Shown: piece by piece, positions 18,901-27,823 of the stretch
How the letters are laid out: every line of letters starts with the position of its first letter
How positions within the stretch are numbered: the first letter of the stretch is position 1
Assembly: GCF_024437655.1 (NCBI RefSeq)
Contig: NZ_JANBVF010000030.1
Location: 17,264-81,263 of the forward strand
Length of the DNA: 64,000 nucleotides
Origin: Chitinolyticbacter albus
GTDB taxonomy: Bacteria > Pseudomonadota > Gammaproteobacteria > Burkholderiales > Chitinibacteraceae
Direction: 5' to 3'
The notes under the pieces: generated by a model
Seen by the model: the letters and a program-made list of their open reading frames with translations, nothing else
Database searches by the model: none
What the model was told of the DNA's origin: nothing
Program-made: the position numbers and the translations under genes

Positions 18901-18919
18901 GTCCAGTGGCGGGCCCGCG

Positions 18920-20326
18920 CTACACCTCGCCATCCATGTCCAGCTCCTGGATCTTGCGTGTCAGCGTGTTGCGGCCCCAGCCCAGCAATTCGGCCGCTTC
19001 GATGCGCTTGCCGCCGGTGTGTGCCAGCGCGCGCTCGATCACCGTGCGCTCGAACGCCGGCATGATCTCGTCGAGCACCCGGCTTTCGCCACGCGCGAGG
19101 CGTGCGCCCAGGTCTTCGGCCAGCATCAACTTCCAGTCGCCCGACGGCGTGCAGTGGCCATTGAGGCTGATGGCCTGCTCGCCCACTTCGGGCGGCAGAT
19201 CGTCGGCTTCGACCACGGCGCCTGGCGCCATCACCGTGATCCAGTGGCACAGGTTTTCCAGCTGGCGCACGTTGCCGGGGAAGGAAAACGCAGTCAGCCG
19301 TGCCATGGCCTCTTCCGAGAGCCGCTTGGTTTCGACGCCGAGTTCGGCGGCCGAGCGTGAGAGGAAATGCTTGGCCAGCAGCGGGATATCCTGGCGGCGC
19401 TCGCGCAAGGACGGCAGCCGTAGCCGGATCACGTTCAAGCGGTGAAATAGATCCTCGCGGAAGACGCCGGCCTTGACCCGCTCTTCCAGGTTCTGGTGGG
19501 TGGCAGCGATCACCCGCACATTGGCCTTGATCGGCGCATGGCCGCCGACGCGGTAATAGTAGCCATCCGATAGTACGCGCAGCAGCCGGGTTTGCAGATC
19601 GGCTGGCATGTCGCCGATTTCATCGAGAAACAGCGTGCCGCTCTCCGCCTGCTCGAAGCGGCCCTGGCGCCGCGCCTCGGCCCCTGTGAACGAGCCGCGC
19701 TCGTGGCCGAACAGCTCGGATTCCAGCAGCTCCTTGGGGATGGCGGCGGTGTTGATCGCAATGAACGGCTTGGCCGAGCGCGGGCTGTGGCGGTGCAGCG
19801 CGCGGGCGACCAGTTCCTTGCCGGACCCCGATTCGCCGGTGATCAGCACCGTGGCGGCGGACTGGCTGAGCCGGCCTATGGCGCGGAACACATCCTGCAT
19901 CGCCGGCGCCTGGCCGAGGATGTCGGGTGTGGAGACAGGCGCCTCCTCGTGGCCACTCTGGCGCTCGCCCTCGGCCAGTGCGCGCTGGATCAGCGCGATG
20001 GCGGCGTCGACATCGAACGGCTTGGGCAGGTATTCGAAGGCTCCGCCCTGGAACGCCGACACGGCGCTTTCCAGATCCGAGTGCGCGGTCATGATGATGA
20101 CCGGCATGCCCGGATGGCTGCGCTTGACGATCTCGAGGAAGGTGAGCCCCGATTCGCCGGGCATGCGGATGTCGCAGACCACGGCCTCGGGCACATCGCG
20201 CTCCATCCGCGCCAGCGCCTCGGTGGCGGAGGCAAAGGTCAGGTGGGCGATGCCTTCGCGGGTCAGCGCCTTTTCGAACACCCAGCGGATGGAACGGTCG
20301 TCATCGATGATCCAGACGGTACTCAT
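18920..20326 (-). CDS. glnG: Nitrogen regulation response regulator NtrC
   Basis: A 468-residue three-domain activator. The receiver has phosphoacceptor Asp52 (CDIRMPGESG) and Lys in YLPKPF. The sigma-54 AAA+ domain has Walker A GESGSGKE, a GSFTGA contact loop (Ser where most have Ala) and LFLDEIGDMPADLQTRLLR. The Fis-like helix-turn-helix is GKRIEAAELLGWGRNTLTRK. It activates sigma-54 promoters of nitrogen-assimilation genes when phosphorylated by NtrB. It overlaps ntrB by four bases. Its own operon and glnA in this window carry NtrC boxes and sigma-54 promoters. Confidence 0.95.
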   Translation of the reverse strand: MSTVWIIDDDRSIRWVFEKALTREGIAHLTFASATEALARMERDVPEAVVCDIRMPGESGLTFLEIVKRSHPGMPVIIMTAHSDLESAVSAFQGGAFEYLPKPFDVDAAIALIQRALAEGERQSGHEEAPVSTPDILGQAPAMQDVFRAIGRLSQSAATVLITGESGSGKELVARALHRHSPRSAKPFIAINTAAIPKELLESELFGHERGSFTGAEARRQGRFEQAESGTLFLDEIGDMPADLQTRLLRVLSDGYYYRVGGHAPIKANVRVIAATHQNLEERVKAGVFREDLFHRLNVIRLRLPSLRERRQDIPLLAKHFLSRSAAELGVETKRLSEEAMARLTAFSFPGNVRQLENLCHWITVMAPGAVVEADDLPPEVGEQAISLNGHCTPSGDWKLMLAEDLGARLARGESRVLDEIMPAFERTVIERALAHTGGKRIEAAELLGWGRNTLTRKIQELDMDGEV

Positions 20327-21396
20327 GCGTGGTCTTTTCCTTGTCCTTGGGCGACGGGCCAGCCGTTGAGCGGCAGGTGCAGGGTGAAGCAGGTGTAACC
20401 GGGGCGGCTGTCGAAATCGACGGTGCCGTGGTGCTGGGTGATGAAGGTGTGTGCCAGGTGCAGGCCGATGCCGGTACCGCCAGGGCGCCCGGACACCAGC
20501 GGGTAGAACAGCGTGTCCTTCAGCGCGTCGGGAATGCCAGGGCCGTTGTCGACGATCTGCACCACGATGGCGAGCGGGAAGCGCTTGCGGTTCAGCGTCA
20601 CCTGCCGGGCGATGCGGGTGCGCAGGAAGATCTCGCCTACGCCCGCCATCGCCTGCACTGCATTGCGCACGATATTGAGCACGGCCTGGATCAGCTGCTC
20701 GCGATCGCCGATCAGGCTGGGCACGCTGGTGTCGTAGTCGCGCTTCACCGCGAGGCCATTGGGCGTTTCGGCCAGCACCAGGCTGCGCACGCGCTCCAGC
20801 ACCTCGTGCACGTTGATCTCGGACAGCTGCGGCAAGCGGTGCGGCGTGAGCAGGCGATCGAGCAGGCTCTGCAGCCGCTGCGACTCCTCGATGATGACCT
20901 GCGTGTATTCCTTGAGCTGCGGGCTTTCTAGCTCGCGCGACAACAGTTGCGCCGCGCCACGGATGCCGCCGAGCGGGTTCTTGATCTCGTGCGCCAGGTT
21001 GCGGATCAGCTCACGGTTGGCCTGCTGCTGCGCCTGCAGCCGCTCCTCGTTGGCGATGCGGCGCTGCTGGTCGATCTGGCGGATCTCGATCAGCGCCACC
21101 GCCTCGGCCGATTCCACCGGGCTCGCGGTCAACGAGACATAGGCTTCGCCTTGCGGCGTCGGCAACAGGATTTCATGCTCGGTAATGCTCTGGTTCACGC
21201 GGCAGGCGTGCCGCACCGCCTGGACGATGGCGCTGTCGCTGCCGAGGCACGCTTCGAGCGGCAGCCCGTATTGTTCGTCGCGCAGCCCCAGCAAATCGGC
21301 TGCGGCGGGATTGTGGTAAGTCAGACGGCCATCGCCGGTGATCGCGAGGATGGCAGCGTCGAGAAAATCGAGACCACTGAAGGCAGTGTGAGGCAT
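20323..21396 (-). CDS. glnL: Nitrogen regulation sensor kinase NtrB
   Basis: A 357-residue soluble histidine kinase. An N-terminal PAS domain (about 5-110) is followed by the H-box RNLAHEIKNPLGGIRGAAQL, then N-box (NIVRNAVQA), G1 (VDNGPGIPD) and G2 (GRPGGTGIGLHLA). Under PII control it phosphorylates or dephosphorylates NtrC. The ATG at 21396 gives the usual NtrB length and N-terminus. The frame extends 39 codons upstream through the promoter and NtrC box, so those codons are unlikely to be coding. There is no strong Shine-Dalgarno sequence. Confidence 0.94.
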   Translation of the reverse strand: MPHTAFSGLDFLDAAILAITGDGRLTYHNPAAADLLGLRDEQYGLPLEACLGSDSAIVQAVRHACRVNQSITEHEILLPTPQGEAYVSLTASPVESAEAVALIEIRQIDQQRRIANEERLQAQQQANRELIRNLAHEIKNPLGGIRGAAQLLSRELESPQLKEYTQVIIEESQRLQSLLDRLLTPHRLPQLSEINVHEVLERVRSLVLAETPNGLAVKRDYDTSVPSLIGDREQLIQAVLNIVRNAVQAMAGVGEIFLRTRIARQVTLNRKRFPLAIVVQIVDNGPGIPDALKDTLFYPLVSGRPGGTGIGLHLAHTFITQHHGTVDFDSRPGYTCFTLHLPLNGWPVAQGQGKDHA

Positions 21397-21430
21397 GACA
21401 GGGCCATGGAGAACGCTTGGCGCTTGCCAA

Positions 21431-21445
21431 GCAATTTGCGGGCCA
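21431..21445 (-). promoter_or_regulatory. Sigma-54 promoter of ntrBC
   Basis: On the minus strand the sequence TGGCCCGCAAATTGC carries GG and GC separated by exactly 10 bases and closely matches TGGCAC-N5-TTGC. Transcription would begin near 21419, about 23 bases before the ntrB ATG. Confidence 0.75.
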
Positions 21446-21496
21446 GCCACCGCGGTAGCGTCGACGCGGTGCGTGCCGCCACGGGCCCTGGGGTTT

Positions 21497-21511
21497 GCAC
21501 CATTGTAGTGC
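21497..21511. promoter_or_regulatory. NtrC-binding site upstream of ntrBC
   Basis: GCACC-N5-AGTGC is inside a longer TTGCAC...GTGCAA palindrome and matches the NtrC box GCACC-N5-GGTGC in all but one base. It lies about 80-90 bases upstream of the predicted sigma-54 start, a normal enhancer distance, implying autoregulation. Confidence 0.65.
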
Positions 21512-21625
21512 AATAAGTGAGTGGTCTTGGTGCGCGGGGTATCGAGCGTGAGGACGGACGCGCCCTGATTCGGGCTTAGGTCCGCACCGTGGTGCTGGGG
21601 CCCTGCGGAAGTGGCGCGGCGCGGC

Positions 21626-22123
21626 TTACTTCTGGCGACCGAGTTCCGCAGTCAATGCGTCTACATTCTTCTCGTGCATCACCGCGGCCTCGCGCAGGCG
21701 CGAGAGGCGTTGCACGTACTTTTGCGGATTTTGTTTTTCCTCGGCGGTCTTCGTCGCTTCGGCGTCGTTCAGCGCCTGGCGGGCATCGGCGAGCGCGCGC
21801 TGCTCGGCGGCGAGCTCTTCTTGCAGGATGGCGTTGCGATTGGTGTCGCGCGCCTTCTGGGTGGCGCTGTCGACCTTGGGGAAATTGCCGGGTGAGGGCG
21901 CATTGGCACGGCTTGCGCCGCCCGTGCCGGCCTTGGCGCGAGGCTTGGGCCCCGGTATCACCGAGATCGAATCGACGTAGATGCGTTGAGCGCCCTTCTG
22001 CGGGACATTGGAGAACGTGACCCGGCCGTCCTCGTCGACATATTTGTAGATATCGGCGAGGGCAATCGGGGCCGTGATGCAGACAGCCAGGGCGAGCAGG
22101 GTGGGAGTGAAGCGCGAGTTCAT
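21626..22123 (-). CDS. DUF4124 periplasmic protein with coiled coil
   Basis: A 165-residue exported protein. A signal peptide (MNSRFTPTLLALAVCITAPIALA) leads into the DUF4124 motif DIYKYVDEDGRVTFSNVPQKG at about residues 24-44. A Pro/Gly-rich linker follows, and the C-terminal half is a predicted coiled coil (ILQEELAAEQRALADARQAL). The family is common in Proteobacteria and of unknown function. The start is set by the signal peptide. No operon partner is evident. Confidence 0.82.
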   Translation of the reverse strand: MNSRFTPTLLALAVCITAPIALADIYKYVDEDGRVTFSNVPQKGAQRIYVDSISVIPGPKPRAKAGTGGASRANAPSPGNFPKVDSATQKARDTNRNAILQEELAAEQRALADARQALNDAEATKTAEEKQNPQKYVQRLSRLREAAVMHEKNVDALTAELGRQK

Positions 22124-22149
22124 GGCGAAAACCTTACCACAGCGGCGGC

Positions 22150-22434
22150 TTATTCGGATTTCCGGCGGTCGCTGTGGCCCAGCGACCTGTCGGGCGAGAT
22201 CAGATCTCGGATGCGTTGCTTGAGCTCGGCAGCCTGGGGAAAACCGTCGTCGCGTTTGCGCTCCCACACCAGCACGCCGTCGCACTCGACGTTGAAGATG
22301 CCTCCGGTGCCGGGGCGCAATGCCACTTCGCCCAGCTCGTCGGCGAAGGTCGACAGCAGCTCCTGCGCCAGCCAGCCCGCGCGCAGCAGCCACTGGCACT
22401 GGGTGCAATAGGTGATGGTGATACGCGGTTTCAT
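22150..22434 (-). CDS. Rdx/SelW-like thioredoxin-fold protein
   Basis: A 94-residue homologue of the selenoprotein W/T/H (Rdx) family. The redox motif is Cys10-x-x-Cys13 in ITYCTQCQW, with Cys in place of selenocysteine. A central FADELGEVALRPGTGGIF segment and GVLVWERKRDDGFP are typical of the family. A redox role is inferred. The start at 22434 lies four bases after the stop of the upstream HAD gene, so the two are probably co-transcribed. Confidence 0.85.
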   Translation of the reverse strand: MKPRITITYCTQCQWLLRAGWLAQELLSTFADELGEVALRPGTGGIFNVECDGVLVWERKRDDGFPQAAELKQRIRDLISPDRSLGHSDRRKSE

Positions 22435-22438
22435 CGTT

Positions 22439-23062
22439 TCAGAATTCCAGTCCCAGTGCGCGCAGTTGCGCCTCGGTATGGCGAGCATCGACATGATGGA
22501 TGCCTTGCCAGCCGACGCGGCACGCACCATCGGCGTTGATCTGACTATCATCGATGAACACCAGTTCCGCCGGCGTGATATCGGGCAGGTCGCGGGCGAT
22601 GCGGGATTGCATCAAGGCATAGATGGCCGGGTCCGGCTTGACCATCTTCTCGTGGCCGGAAACGACGATGTCGCGAAATCGCCGCAGCAAGGGATAGCCC
22701 TCCCAGGCGTAGGGCCAGGTTTCCGCCGACCAGTTGGTCAGGCCGTAGAGCGGCACCCCGGCGGCTTCCAGTTTTTCCATCAGTGCCACGCCCGCGGGCA
22801 GCAAGCCCTTCAGCGTCTCCGGCCAGCGTAGCCGCCAGGCGCGGATCAATTCGGCGTATTGCGGATGCTCGGCGATCAGCGCTGCTTCGCCCTCGGCAAA
22901 GCTGCGGCCGCCATCTTGCTGGAGATTCCAGGCGCCGTTACAGATGTGGCTGAGGAAATGGCGGCGCTCGGCGTCGTCCGGGATCAGCTGGCGGTAGAGG
23001 TATTCGGGGTTCCAGTCGAACAGGACTCCGCCGAAATCGAATACAACGGCGCGTATGGTCAT
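22439..23062 (-). CDS. HAD-family hydrolase (YihX-like)
   Basis: A 207-residue HAD phosphatase: motif I VFDFGGVLFDWNP, motif II GLTNWSAETW, motif III Lys in EKMVKPDPAIY and motif IV FIDDSQINADGA. The overall pattern matches the YihX/alpha-D-glucose-1-phosphate phosphatase-like subgroup with a small helical cap. Substrate not determinable. It is tightly followed by the Rdx-family gene. Confidence 0.85.
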   Translation of the reverse strand: MTIRAVVFDFGGVLFDWNPEYLYRQLIPDDAERRHFLSHICNGAWNLQQDGGRSFAEGEAALIAEHPQYAELIRAWRLRWPETLKGLLPAGVALMEKLEAAGVPLYGLTNWSAETWPYAWEGYPLLRRFRDIVVSGHEKMVKPDPAIYALMQSRIARDLPDITPAELVFIDDSQINADGACRVGWQGIHHVDARHTEAQLRALGLEF

Positions 23063-23146
23063 GGCGGCGATGCCGGATTGGGAAAGTGGCGATTCTAGCG
23101 CAGTGTGGCGGTGCTACCTTGGCGGCGGCCTGCCAACCCTTGTTCT

Positions 23147-24637
23147 TCAGTTCGTATCCGGCGGTTCCGCATCGATCACCACGCGATTGCGACCGGCGTG
23201 TTTGGCGGCGTAGAGCGCATCGTCGGCGCGCTTGATCAGGTCATCCAGATCGCTATCGGCCGGGCGCAACGTGGTGACGCCGATGCTGATCGTCACGCCT
23301 ATGCCCACGTGATCGCCGTTCATGACCCGCACCGCGGCGACTCCCGCGAGCAATTTTTCGGCGACGCGCGCCGCCTCGACGATGGGGGTATCGGGCAGCA
23401 TGATGACGAATTCCTCGCCGCCCCAGCGCCCCAGGTTGTCGGTGGTGCGCAGCGTGGCAAGGCATACCTGGCTCACCGCACGCAGCACCAGGTCGCCAAT
23501 CAGATGTCCGTGGTTGTCGTTGATCGCCTTGAAGTGATCGAGATCGAGCATCAGCAAGCTCAGCGGCTTGCCGCTGCGGCGCACCATCATCATCGTTTCC
23601 GCGCTGCGGCGTTGCCACTCGCGCCGGTTGTTCAAGCCGGTGAGCTCATCGGTCGTGGCCATCTCGGCGAGACGGGCATTCGCGCGGCGCAGCTCCCGCG
23701 TGCGCTCGCTTACCGTGTGCTGCAAATCGCGCTGCGCCCGCAGCAGTTGTTCCTGCCCCAGTGCAAGGTACTGCAGCATGATGCCGACCGAAAACAGAAA
23801 GAGCTGCAGGTCTACATAACGCATGCCCACTTCATGTTGTGCGAACGGGCCCAGCCCCAGCGCCGTGGCGTGCGTCAGCGAGATGGCGACAGCCAGCATG
23901 GCGATCATGGCACCAGGCCAGTAGTAGTGCACCGTTACGGCGAGCAATACCGGCAGCAGCAGCACCAGCGCGTTGCCATACAGCGTCAACACCACCAGCA
24001 ATACCGCGGGGATGGCCAGCGCCGACCACCACTTGTGCCGCGGCGGCCAGCGCCAGGTCCAGGCGGTCCGGTCGCGCCAGGCGACGAGGCAGGGGATGAT
24101 CAGCAGCGTGCCCAGCGTATTGCCGAGCAGATAATGCGGCAGATACACCACCGGCGGGCTGGCTAGGCTTGGTTCCAGCATCTGCAATATGGTCAGCAGC
24201 CCGAATAGCAGCGGCAAGCAAAGTAGCGGCGGCAGCAGGCAGACGCGCAGCCAGAAGTAGCCCAGCTCTAGCGAGCGTTGCAGAAAGGGTCGACGTTCGG
24301 CCGTCTCGCGCGTGCGCCAGGCACGGGCGCCGAGCCAGGCCTGCAGCGTGGCGATGAGGGCGATAAGCAGTAGCGCCAGTGGAAAACCGTAACTGTCCGG
24401 GGACAGATCGAAATACTGCCAGCCGCCGAGCAAGGCGCCAGCCAACGGAAACCAGCCTCCCCAGCGGCCGAAGATCAGAAAGGCGGCGACACCCAGGCCG
24501 GCGGGCAGCCAGTACAGCGGAGGTAGTTCGGGATGGATGCGACCCAGCAAGAGGCTGCATGCGGCACTGGCAAACAACGCAAGGCCCAGCCAGAGCGCTG
24601 GGCGCCAACGAAGCTGGCCGAGCAGGAACGGGTGCAT
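23147..24637 (-). CDS. MASE1-GGDEF diguanylate cyclase
   Basis: A 496-residue membrane protein. Residues 1-300 hold eight or more hydrophobic segments resembling a MASE1-type sensor region. A short coiled-coil linker leads to a GGDEF domain at about 335-490. The active site is GGEEF, and RTTD five residues before it is an intact product-inhibition I-site. LDLDHFKAINDNHGH is the metal/substrate segment. It should make c-di-GMP from GTP at the inner membrane. There are no co-directional partners close by. Confidence 0.88.
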   Translation of the reverse strand: MHPFLLGQLRWRPALWLGLALFASAACSLLLGRIHPELPPLYWLPAGLGVAAFLIFGRWGGWFPLAGALLGGWQYFDLSPDSYGFPLALLLIALIATLQAWLGARAWRTRETAERRPFLQRSLELGYFWLRVCLLPPLLCLPLLFGLLTILQMLEPSLASPPVVYLPHYLLGNTLGTLLIIPCLVAWRDRTAWTWRWPPRHKWWSALAIPAVLLVVLTLYGNALVLLLPVLLAVTVHYYWPGAMIAMLAVAISLTHATALGLGPFAQHEVGMRYVDLQLFLFSVGIMLQYLALGQEQLLRAQRDLQHTVSERTRELRRANARLAEMATTDELTGLNNRREWQRRSAETMMMVRRSGKPLSLLMLDLDHFKAINDNHGHLIGDLVLRAVSQVCLATLRTTDNLGRWGGEEFVIMLPDTPIVEAARVAEKLLAGVAAVRVMNGDHVGIGVTISIGVTTLRPADSDLDDLIKRADDALYAAKHAGRNRVVIDAEPPDTN

Positions 24638-24706
24638 GGCGGCTCCTGGAAGGGCGGTCGTGCAGCCAGTGTAGCGAATGAAACCGCTACCGTGAGGCAG
24701 GCCGGG

Positions 24707-25012
24707 TCAAGCGTCGCCCCGGTTCAAGAGCGCAAGCAGCCGTGCGCCGTGCTCGCTGCGGCCGCGATGGCGCATTCCACCGGGAACCACCAGCAGGTTG
24801 CCGGGCGCCAGCGGCTGGATACCGACTTCGGTTTCGATGGCGTAATCGCCAGTCAGCAACAGCAGGAGTTCGTCGCCTGCATGGCGATGCCAGGGGGCAA
24901 CGAAGGAGCCAACCGCGCGTAGCTCGACGCTGGCGTCATCGAACCGGCTCAACGCCAGATGCTCGCCGGCTTATAGTCCGGCGGCGAGTTCGGCCAGCAG
25001 GTGGGGCTCCAA
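24707..25012 (-). pseudogene. Cupin-domain gene with in-frame stop near its N-terminus
   Basis: A single-domain cupin is readable from 24970 to 24707: PWHRHAGDELLLLL is the metal-binding HxH motif and PGGMRHRGRSEHG the second cupin motif. The frame continues upstream to a TTG at 25012, with aaggag six bases before it. Between them, codon 14 is TAA (24973-24971), splitting EPHLLAELAAGL from AGEHLALSRFDD. Either the gene carries a nonsense mutation or translation restarts at a weak TTG (24952) to give 81 residues. The upstream glnA terminator is just beyond. Confidence 0.6.
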
Positions 25013-25032
25013 CGCGTTCTCCTTGGGACATG

Positions 25033-25064
25033 AAAAAACCCGCACGAGCATGGCCTGTGCGGGT
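25033..25064 (-). terminator. glnA rho-independent terminator
   Basis: On the minus strand the stem acccgcac/gtgcgggt is followed by tttttt. It lies about 40 bases past the glnA stop codon. Confidence 0.9.
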
Positions 25065-25103
25065 CGGCTGGTCCAGCATGGCCTGCGAGGCAGGCCGGAT
25101 GGA

Positions 25104-26513
25104 TTACAGCGAATAGTACATGTCGAACTCGACCGGGTGAGTCCACATGCGGATGCGGTTCACGTCGTTCTGCTTGAGTTCGAGGTAGGCATCGATCCAC
25201 TCGTCGGTGAACACGCCGCCACGGGTCAGGAACTCGCGATCCTTGTCGAGTGCGTCCAGCGCTTCGTCGAGCGAGGCGCACACGGTCGGGATCAGCTTGT
25301 CTTCTTCCGGCGGCAGGTCGTACAGGTTCTTGTCGGCCGGATCGCCCGGGTGGATCTTGTTTTGGATACCGTCAAGGCCGGCCATCAACAGCGCGGCGAA
25401 GCATAGGTACGGGTTGGCCAGCGGATCCGGGAAACGCGCCTCGATACGACGGCCCTTGTCCGATGCCACGTGCGGGATACGGATCGAAGCTGAACGGTTC
25501 TTGGCCGAGTACGCCAGCTTCACCGGTGCTTCGTAGTGCGGAACCAGACGCTTGTACGAGTTGGTGCCCGGGTTGGTGATGGCGTTCAGTGCCTTGGCGT
25601 GCTTGATGATGCCGCCGATGTAGTAGAGGGCGGTGTCCGAGAGGCCGGCGTAGCCGTTGCCAGCGAACAGGTTCTTGCCATCCTTCCAGATCGACTGGTG
25701 CACGTGCATGCCCGAACCGTTGTCGCCAACGATGGGCTTGGGCATGAAGGTGGCGGTCTTGCCGTACTGGTTGGCCACGTTGTGGACCACGTACTTCAGG
25801 ATCTGGGTCCAGTCGGCGCGCTGGGTCAGCGTGCTGAACTTGGTGCCGATTTCGTTCTGGCCGGCGTTCGCCACTTCGTGGTGGAACACTTCGACCGGCA
25901 CGCCCAGCTCTTCCAGCACCAGCACCATGGTGGCGCGGATGTCTTGGTGGCTGTCGACCGGCGGAACCGGGAAGTAGCCGCCCTTCAGGCGCGGACGGTG
26001 GCCGAGGTTGCCGCCTTCGAACTTCTCGCTGGTCGCCCAGGCGCCTTCTTCCGAACCGATCTTCACGAACGAACCCGACAGGTCTGCACCCCAGCGGATG
26101 TTGTCGAAGATGAAGAATTCGGGTTCCGGACCGAAGTAGGCGGTGTCACCGATACCGGTGGCCTTCAGGTAGGCTTCGGCGCGGCGGGCGAGCGAACGCG
26201 GATCGCGATCGTAACCCTTACCGGTGGCGGGCTCGATCACATCGCAGGTGATGAACACGGTAGGTTCGTCATAGAACGGGTCAATCTTGGCGGTGCTGGC
26301 GTCCGGCATCAGCAGCATGTCGGAAGCCTGGATGCCCTTCCAGCCGGTGATCGAGGAGCCATCGAAGGCGTGGCCGTGTTCGAACCAGTCTTCGTCCACC
26401 ACGTGCGACGGCACGGTCACGTGCTGTTCCTTGCCTATGGTGTCGGTGAAACGCAGGTCAACGAAACGGATGTCGTTGTCCTTGATCAACTTGAGAACGT
26501 CGGCTGCCGCCAT
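25104..26513 (-). CDS. glnA: Glutamine synthetase type I
   Basis: A 469-residue dodecameric enzyme making glutamine from glutamate, ammonia and ATP. Family features include the N-terminal [16 protein letters not shown], the signature [12 protein letters not shown], the ATP-site segment and [11 protein letters not shown], whose Tyr is the adenylylation target in GSI-beta enzymes. It is separated from ntrBC by about 3.7 kb but carries a sigma-54 promoter and NtrC boxes, so nitrogen control is direct. A strong terminator follows, so it is monocistronic. Confidence 0.97.
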   Translation of the reverse strand: MAAADVLKLIKDNDIRFVDLRFTDTIGKEQHVTVPSHVVDEDWFEHGHAFDGSSITGWKGIQASDMLLMPDASTAKIDPFYDEPTVFITCDVIEPATGKGYDRDPRSLARRAEAYLKATGIGDTAYFGPEPEFFIFDNIRWGADLSGSFVKIGSEEGAWATSEKFEGGNLGHRPRLKGGYFPVPPVDSHQDIRATMVLVLEELGVPVEVFHHEVANAGQNEIGTKFSTLTQRADWTQILKYVVHNVANQYGKTATFMPKPIVGDNGSGMHVHQSIWKDGKNLFAGNGYAGLSDTALYYIGGIIKHAKALNAITNPGTNSYKRLVPHYEAPVKLAYSAKNRSASIRIPHVASDKGRRIEARFPDPLANPYLCFAALLMAGLDGIQNKIHPGDPADKNLYDLPPEEDKLIPTVCASLDEALDALDKDREFLTRGGVFTDEWIDAYLELKQNDVNRIRMWTHPVEFDMYYSL

Positions 26514-26594
26514 CTTAAGCTCCTTAGCTTGACGATGATGTAATGTGAGTGCTTGTCCGGTGCGCCTGTCTGACGCGGGATGGCGACTAAGTAA

Positions 26595-26609
26595 GCATGA
26601 ACCGTGCCA
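26595..26609 (-). promoter_or_regulatory. Sigma-54 promoter of glnA
   Basis: The minus strand reads TGGCACGGTTCATGC, with the invariant GG and GC ten bases apart and a perfect TGGCACG -24 element. The -12 element is ATGC instead of TTGC. Predicted start of transcription is near 26583, with a 70-base leader. Confidence 0.85.
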
Positions 26610-26692
26610 GCCCGGAATTTAGGGACGGATCATTGTGCCACAAACGGTGCGGCCTGCCGCGCTGCTTCGGCGTTGATCCGTATTGGTGCAGT

Positions 26693-26720
26693 GCACCGGG
26701 CTGGTGCGCTATTTTGGTGC
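26693..26720. promoter_or_regulatory. Overlapping NtrC-binding sites upstream of glnA
   Basis: A perfect GCACC-N5-GGTGC box at 26693-26707 is followed by a weaker GCGCT-N5-GGTGC box at 26706-26720. They lie about 110-140 bases upstream of the predicted sigma-54 start, comparable with the enteric glnA enhancer arrangement. Confidence 0.8.
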
Positions 26721-26795
26721 GGATTGTGCTGCCTGCGGGGCGGGTTAAAATGGCCGCCTCGGCGCTTGGTACGCACAACGGAACGGAGAATCATC

Positions 26796-27248
26796 ATGAC
26801 GGCGGTCAACGATATCCTGCTGCGAGCGCGCGAGCGCGCCGCCCAGCTTGGTTTGCCCTATTCCGGCGCGGTGACGCCGGCCGAAGCGCACGCGTTGACG
26901 CAGGCGCTGCCCAATGCACGCATCGTTGATGTGCGTACTGCTGCTGAATGGCAATTCGTCGGCGTGGTGCCTGGGGCAGAGTTGATCGAGTGGAAACGTT
27001 TCCCCGACATGGCGCTCAATCCCGATTTCCTCGGCCAGCTGCAGACCCGGATCGATCGGCAGAGCGTGGTGCTGTTCCTGTGCCGCTCCGGCGCACGCAG
27101 CCACGATGCAGCCATTCTTGCTGCCAGCCATGGCTACGCCGAAGCCTACAACATCCTCGAAGGCTTCGAGGGCGACAAGGATGGTGCCCAGCACCGCAAT
27201 ACGGTCAACGGCTGGAAGGCTGCCGACCTGCCCTGGGTACAGGGGTGA
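26796..27248 (+). CDS. Rhodanese-domain protein
   Basis: A 150-residue single-domain rhodanese. The domain opens with RIVDVRTAAEWQFVGVVPGA, and the active-site loop is FLCRSGARS with Cys96 as the persulfide-carrying residue. The GFEGDKDG...VNGWKAADLPW ending is characteristic of a subgroup of small proteobacterial rhodaneses. A sulfur-transfer role is inferred. ggag lies about seven bases before the ATG. It is divergent from glnA and eight bases from the Nudix gene. Confidence 0.88.
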   Translation: MTAVNDILLRARERAAQLGLPYSGAVTPAEAHALTQALPNARIVDVRTAAEWQFVGVVPGAELIEWKRFPDMALNPDFLGQLQTRIDRQSVVLFLCRSGARSHDAAILAASHGYAEAYNILEGFEGDKDGAQHRNTVNGWKAADLPWVQG

Positions 27249-27255
27249 TTGCGCA

Positions 27256-27705
27256 ATGAGTGGCATGTCATCGAGTCGTATCCGGGCGCTGGCGATCTGC
27301 GTGTTCATGAACGAGGGAAGGATACTCGTGAACGAGGCGCTGGATCCCGTCAAGAACGAGCGCTTTTGCCGCCCGCTTGGCGGCGGGATCGAATTTGGCG
27401 AAACCGGCGCGCAAGCCGTATTGAGGGAATTGCGCGAAGAAATCGATGCGCAGGTCTGCAATCTGCGCTTCCTGGGCGCCTTGGAAAACATCTTCACTTA
27501 TCTGGGCGAGCCGGGTCACGAGATCGTGCTCGTCTACGACGGCGAGTTGGTCGATGACGCCTTGTATCGGGTGGACGTGATAGCCGGTGTGGAAAGTGAC
27601 GGTGCGCCGTTCCAGGCATCGTGGCGCCGCCTTGACGAGTTCTGCGAGGGGCTGGCGCTTTATCCGGACGGGCTGTTGCGCTTACTGAGGTCGGTGCAGC
27701 CTTAG
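27256..27705 (+). CDS. Nudix hydrolase
   Basis: A 149-residue protein whose Nudix box reads GGIEFGETGAQAVLRELREE, matching G-x5-E-x7-REL-x-EE, with Asp where the last Gly of the consensus is usual. It should hydrolyse a nucleoside diphosphate linked to another moiety; the substrate is unknown. It probably shares a transcript with the rhodanese gene. The stop codon runs into a taggagg sequence with no start at a useful distance. Confidence 0.88.
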   Translation: MSGMSSSRIRALAICVFMNEGRILVNEALDPVKNERFCRPLGGGIEFGETGAQAVLRELREEIDAQVCNLRFLGALENIFTYLGEPGHEIVLVYDGELVDDALYRVDVIAGVESDGAPFQASWRRLDEFCEGLALYPDGLLRLLRSVQP

Positions 27706-27823
27706 GAGGAGTGCATAGCCTGATCTTCCGGAGTGCGAGCGCCGCCGGTGCGCGCTCAACCCCTGGATGGGCAAGGCGGAGTTGGGTGTAGACTTTTGGC
27801 CTTCACTTTGTTTGGCCGCCGAC

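Noticed and set aside
27705..27823. Strong taggaggag sequence after the Nudix gene as a start signal for a small gene
   Set aside because: The nearest possible start (GTG at 27712) is too close, and the frame gives only 26 codons without similarity.
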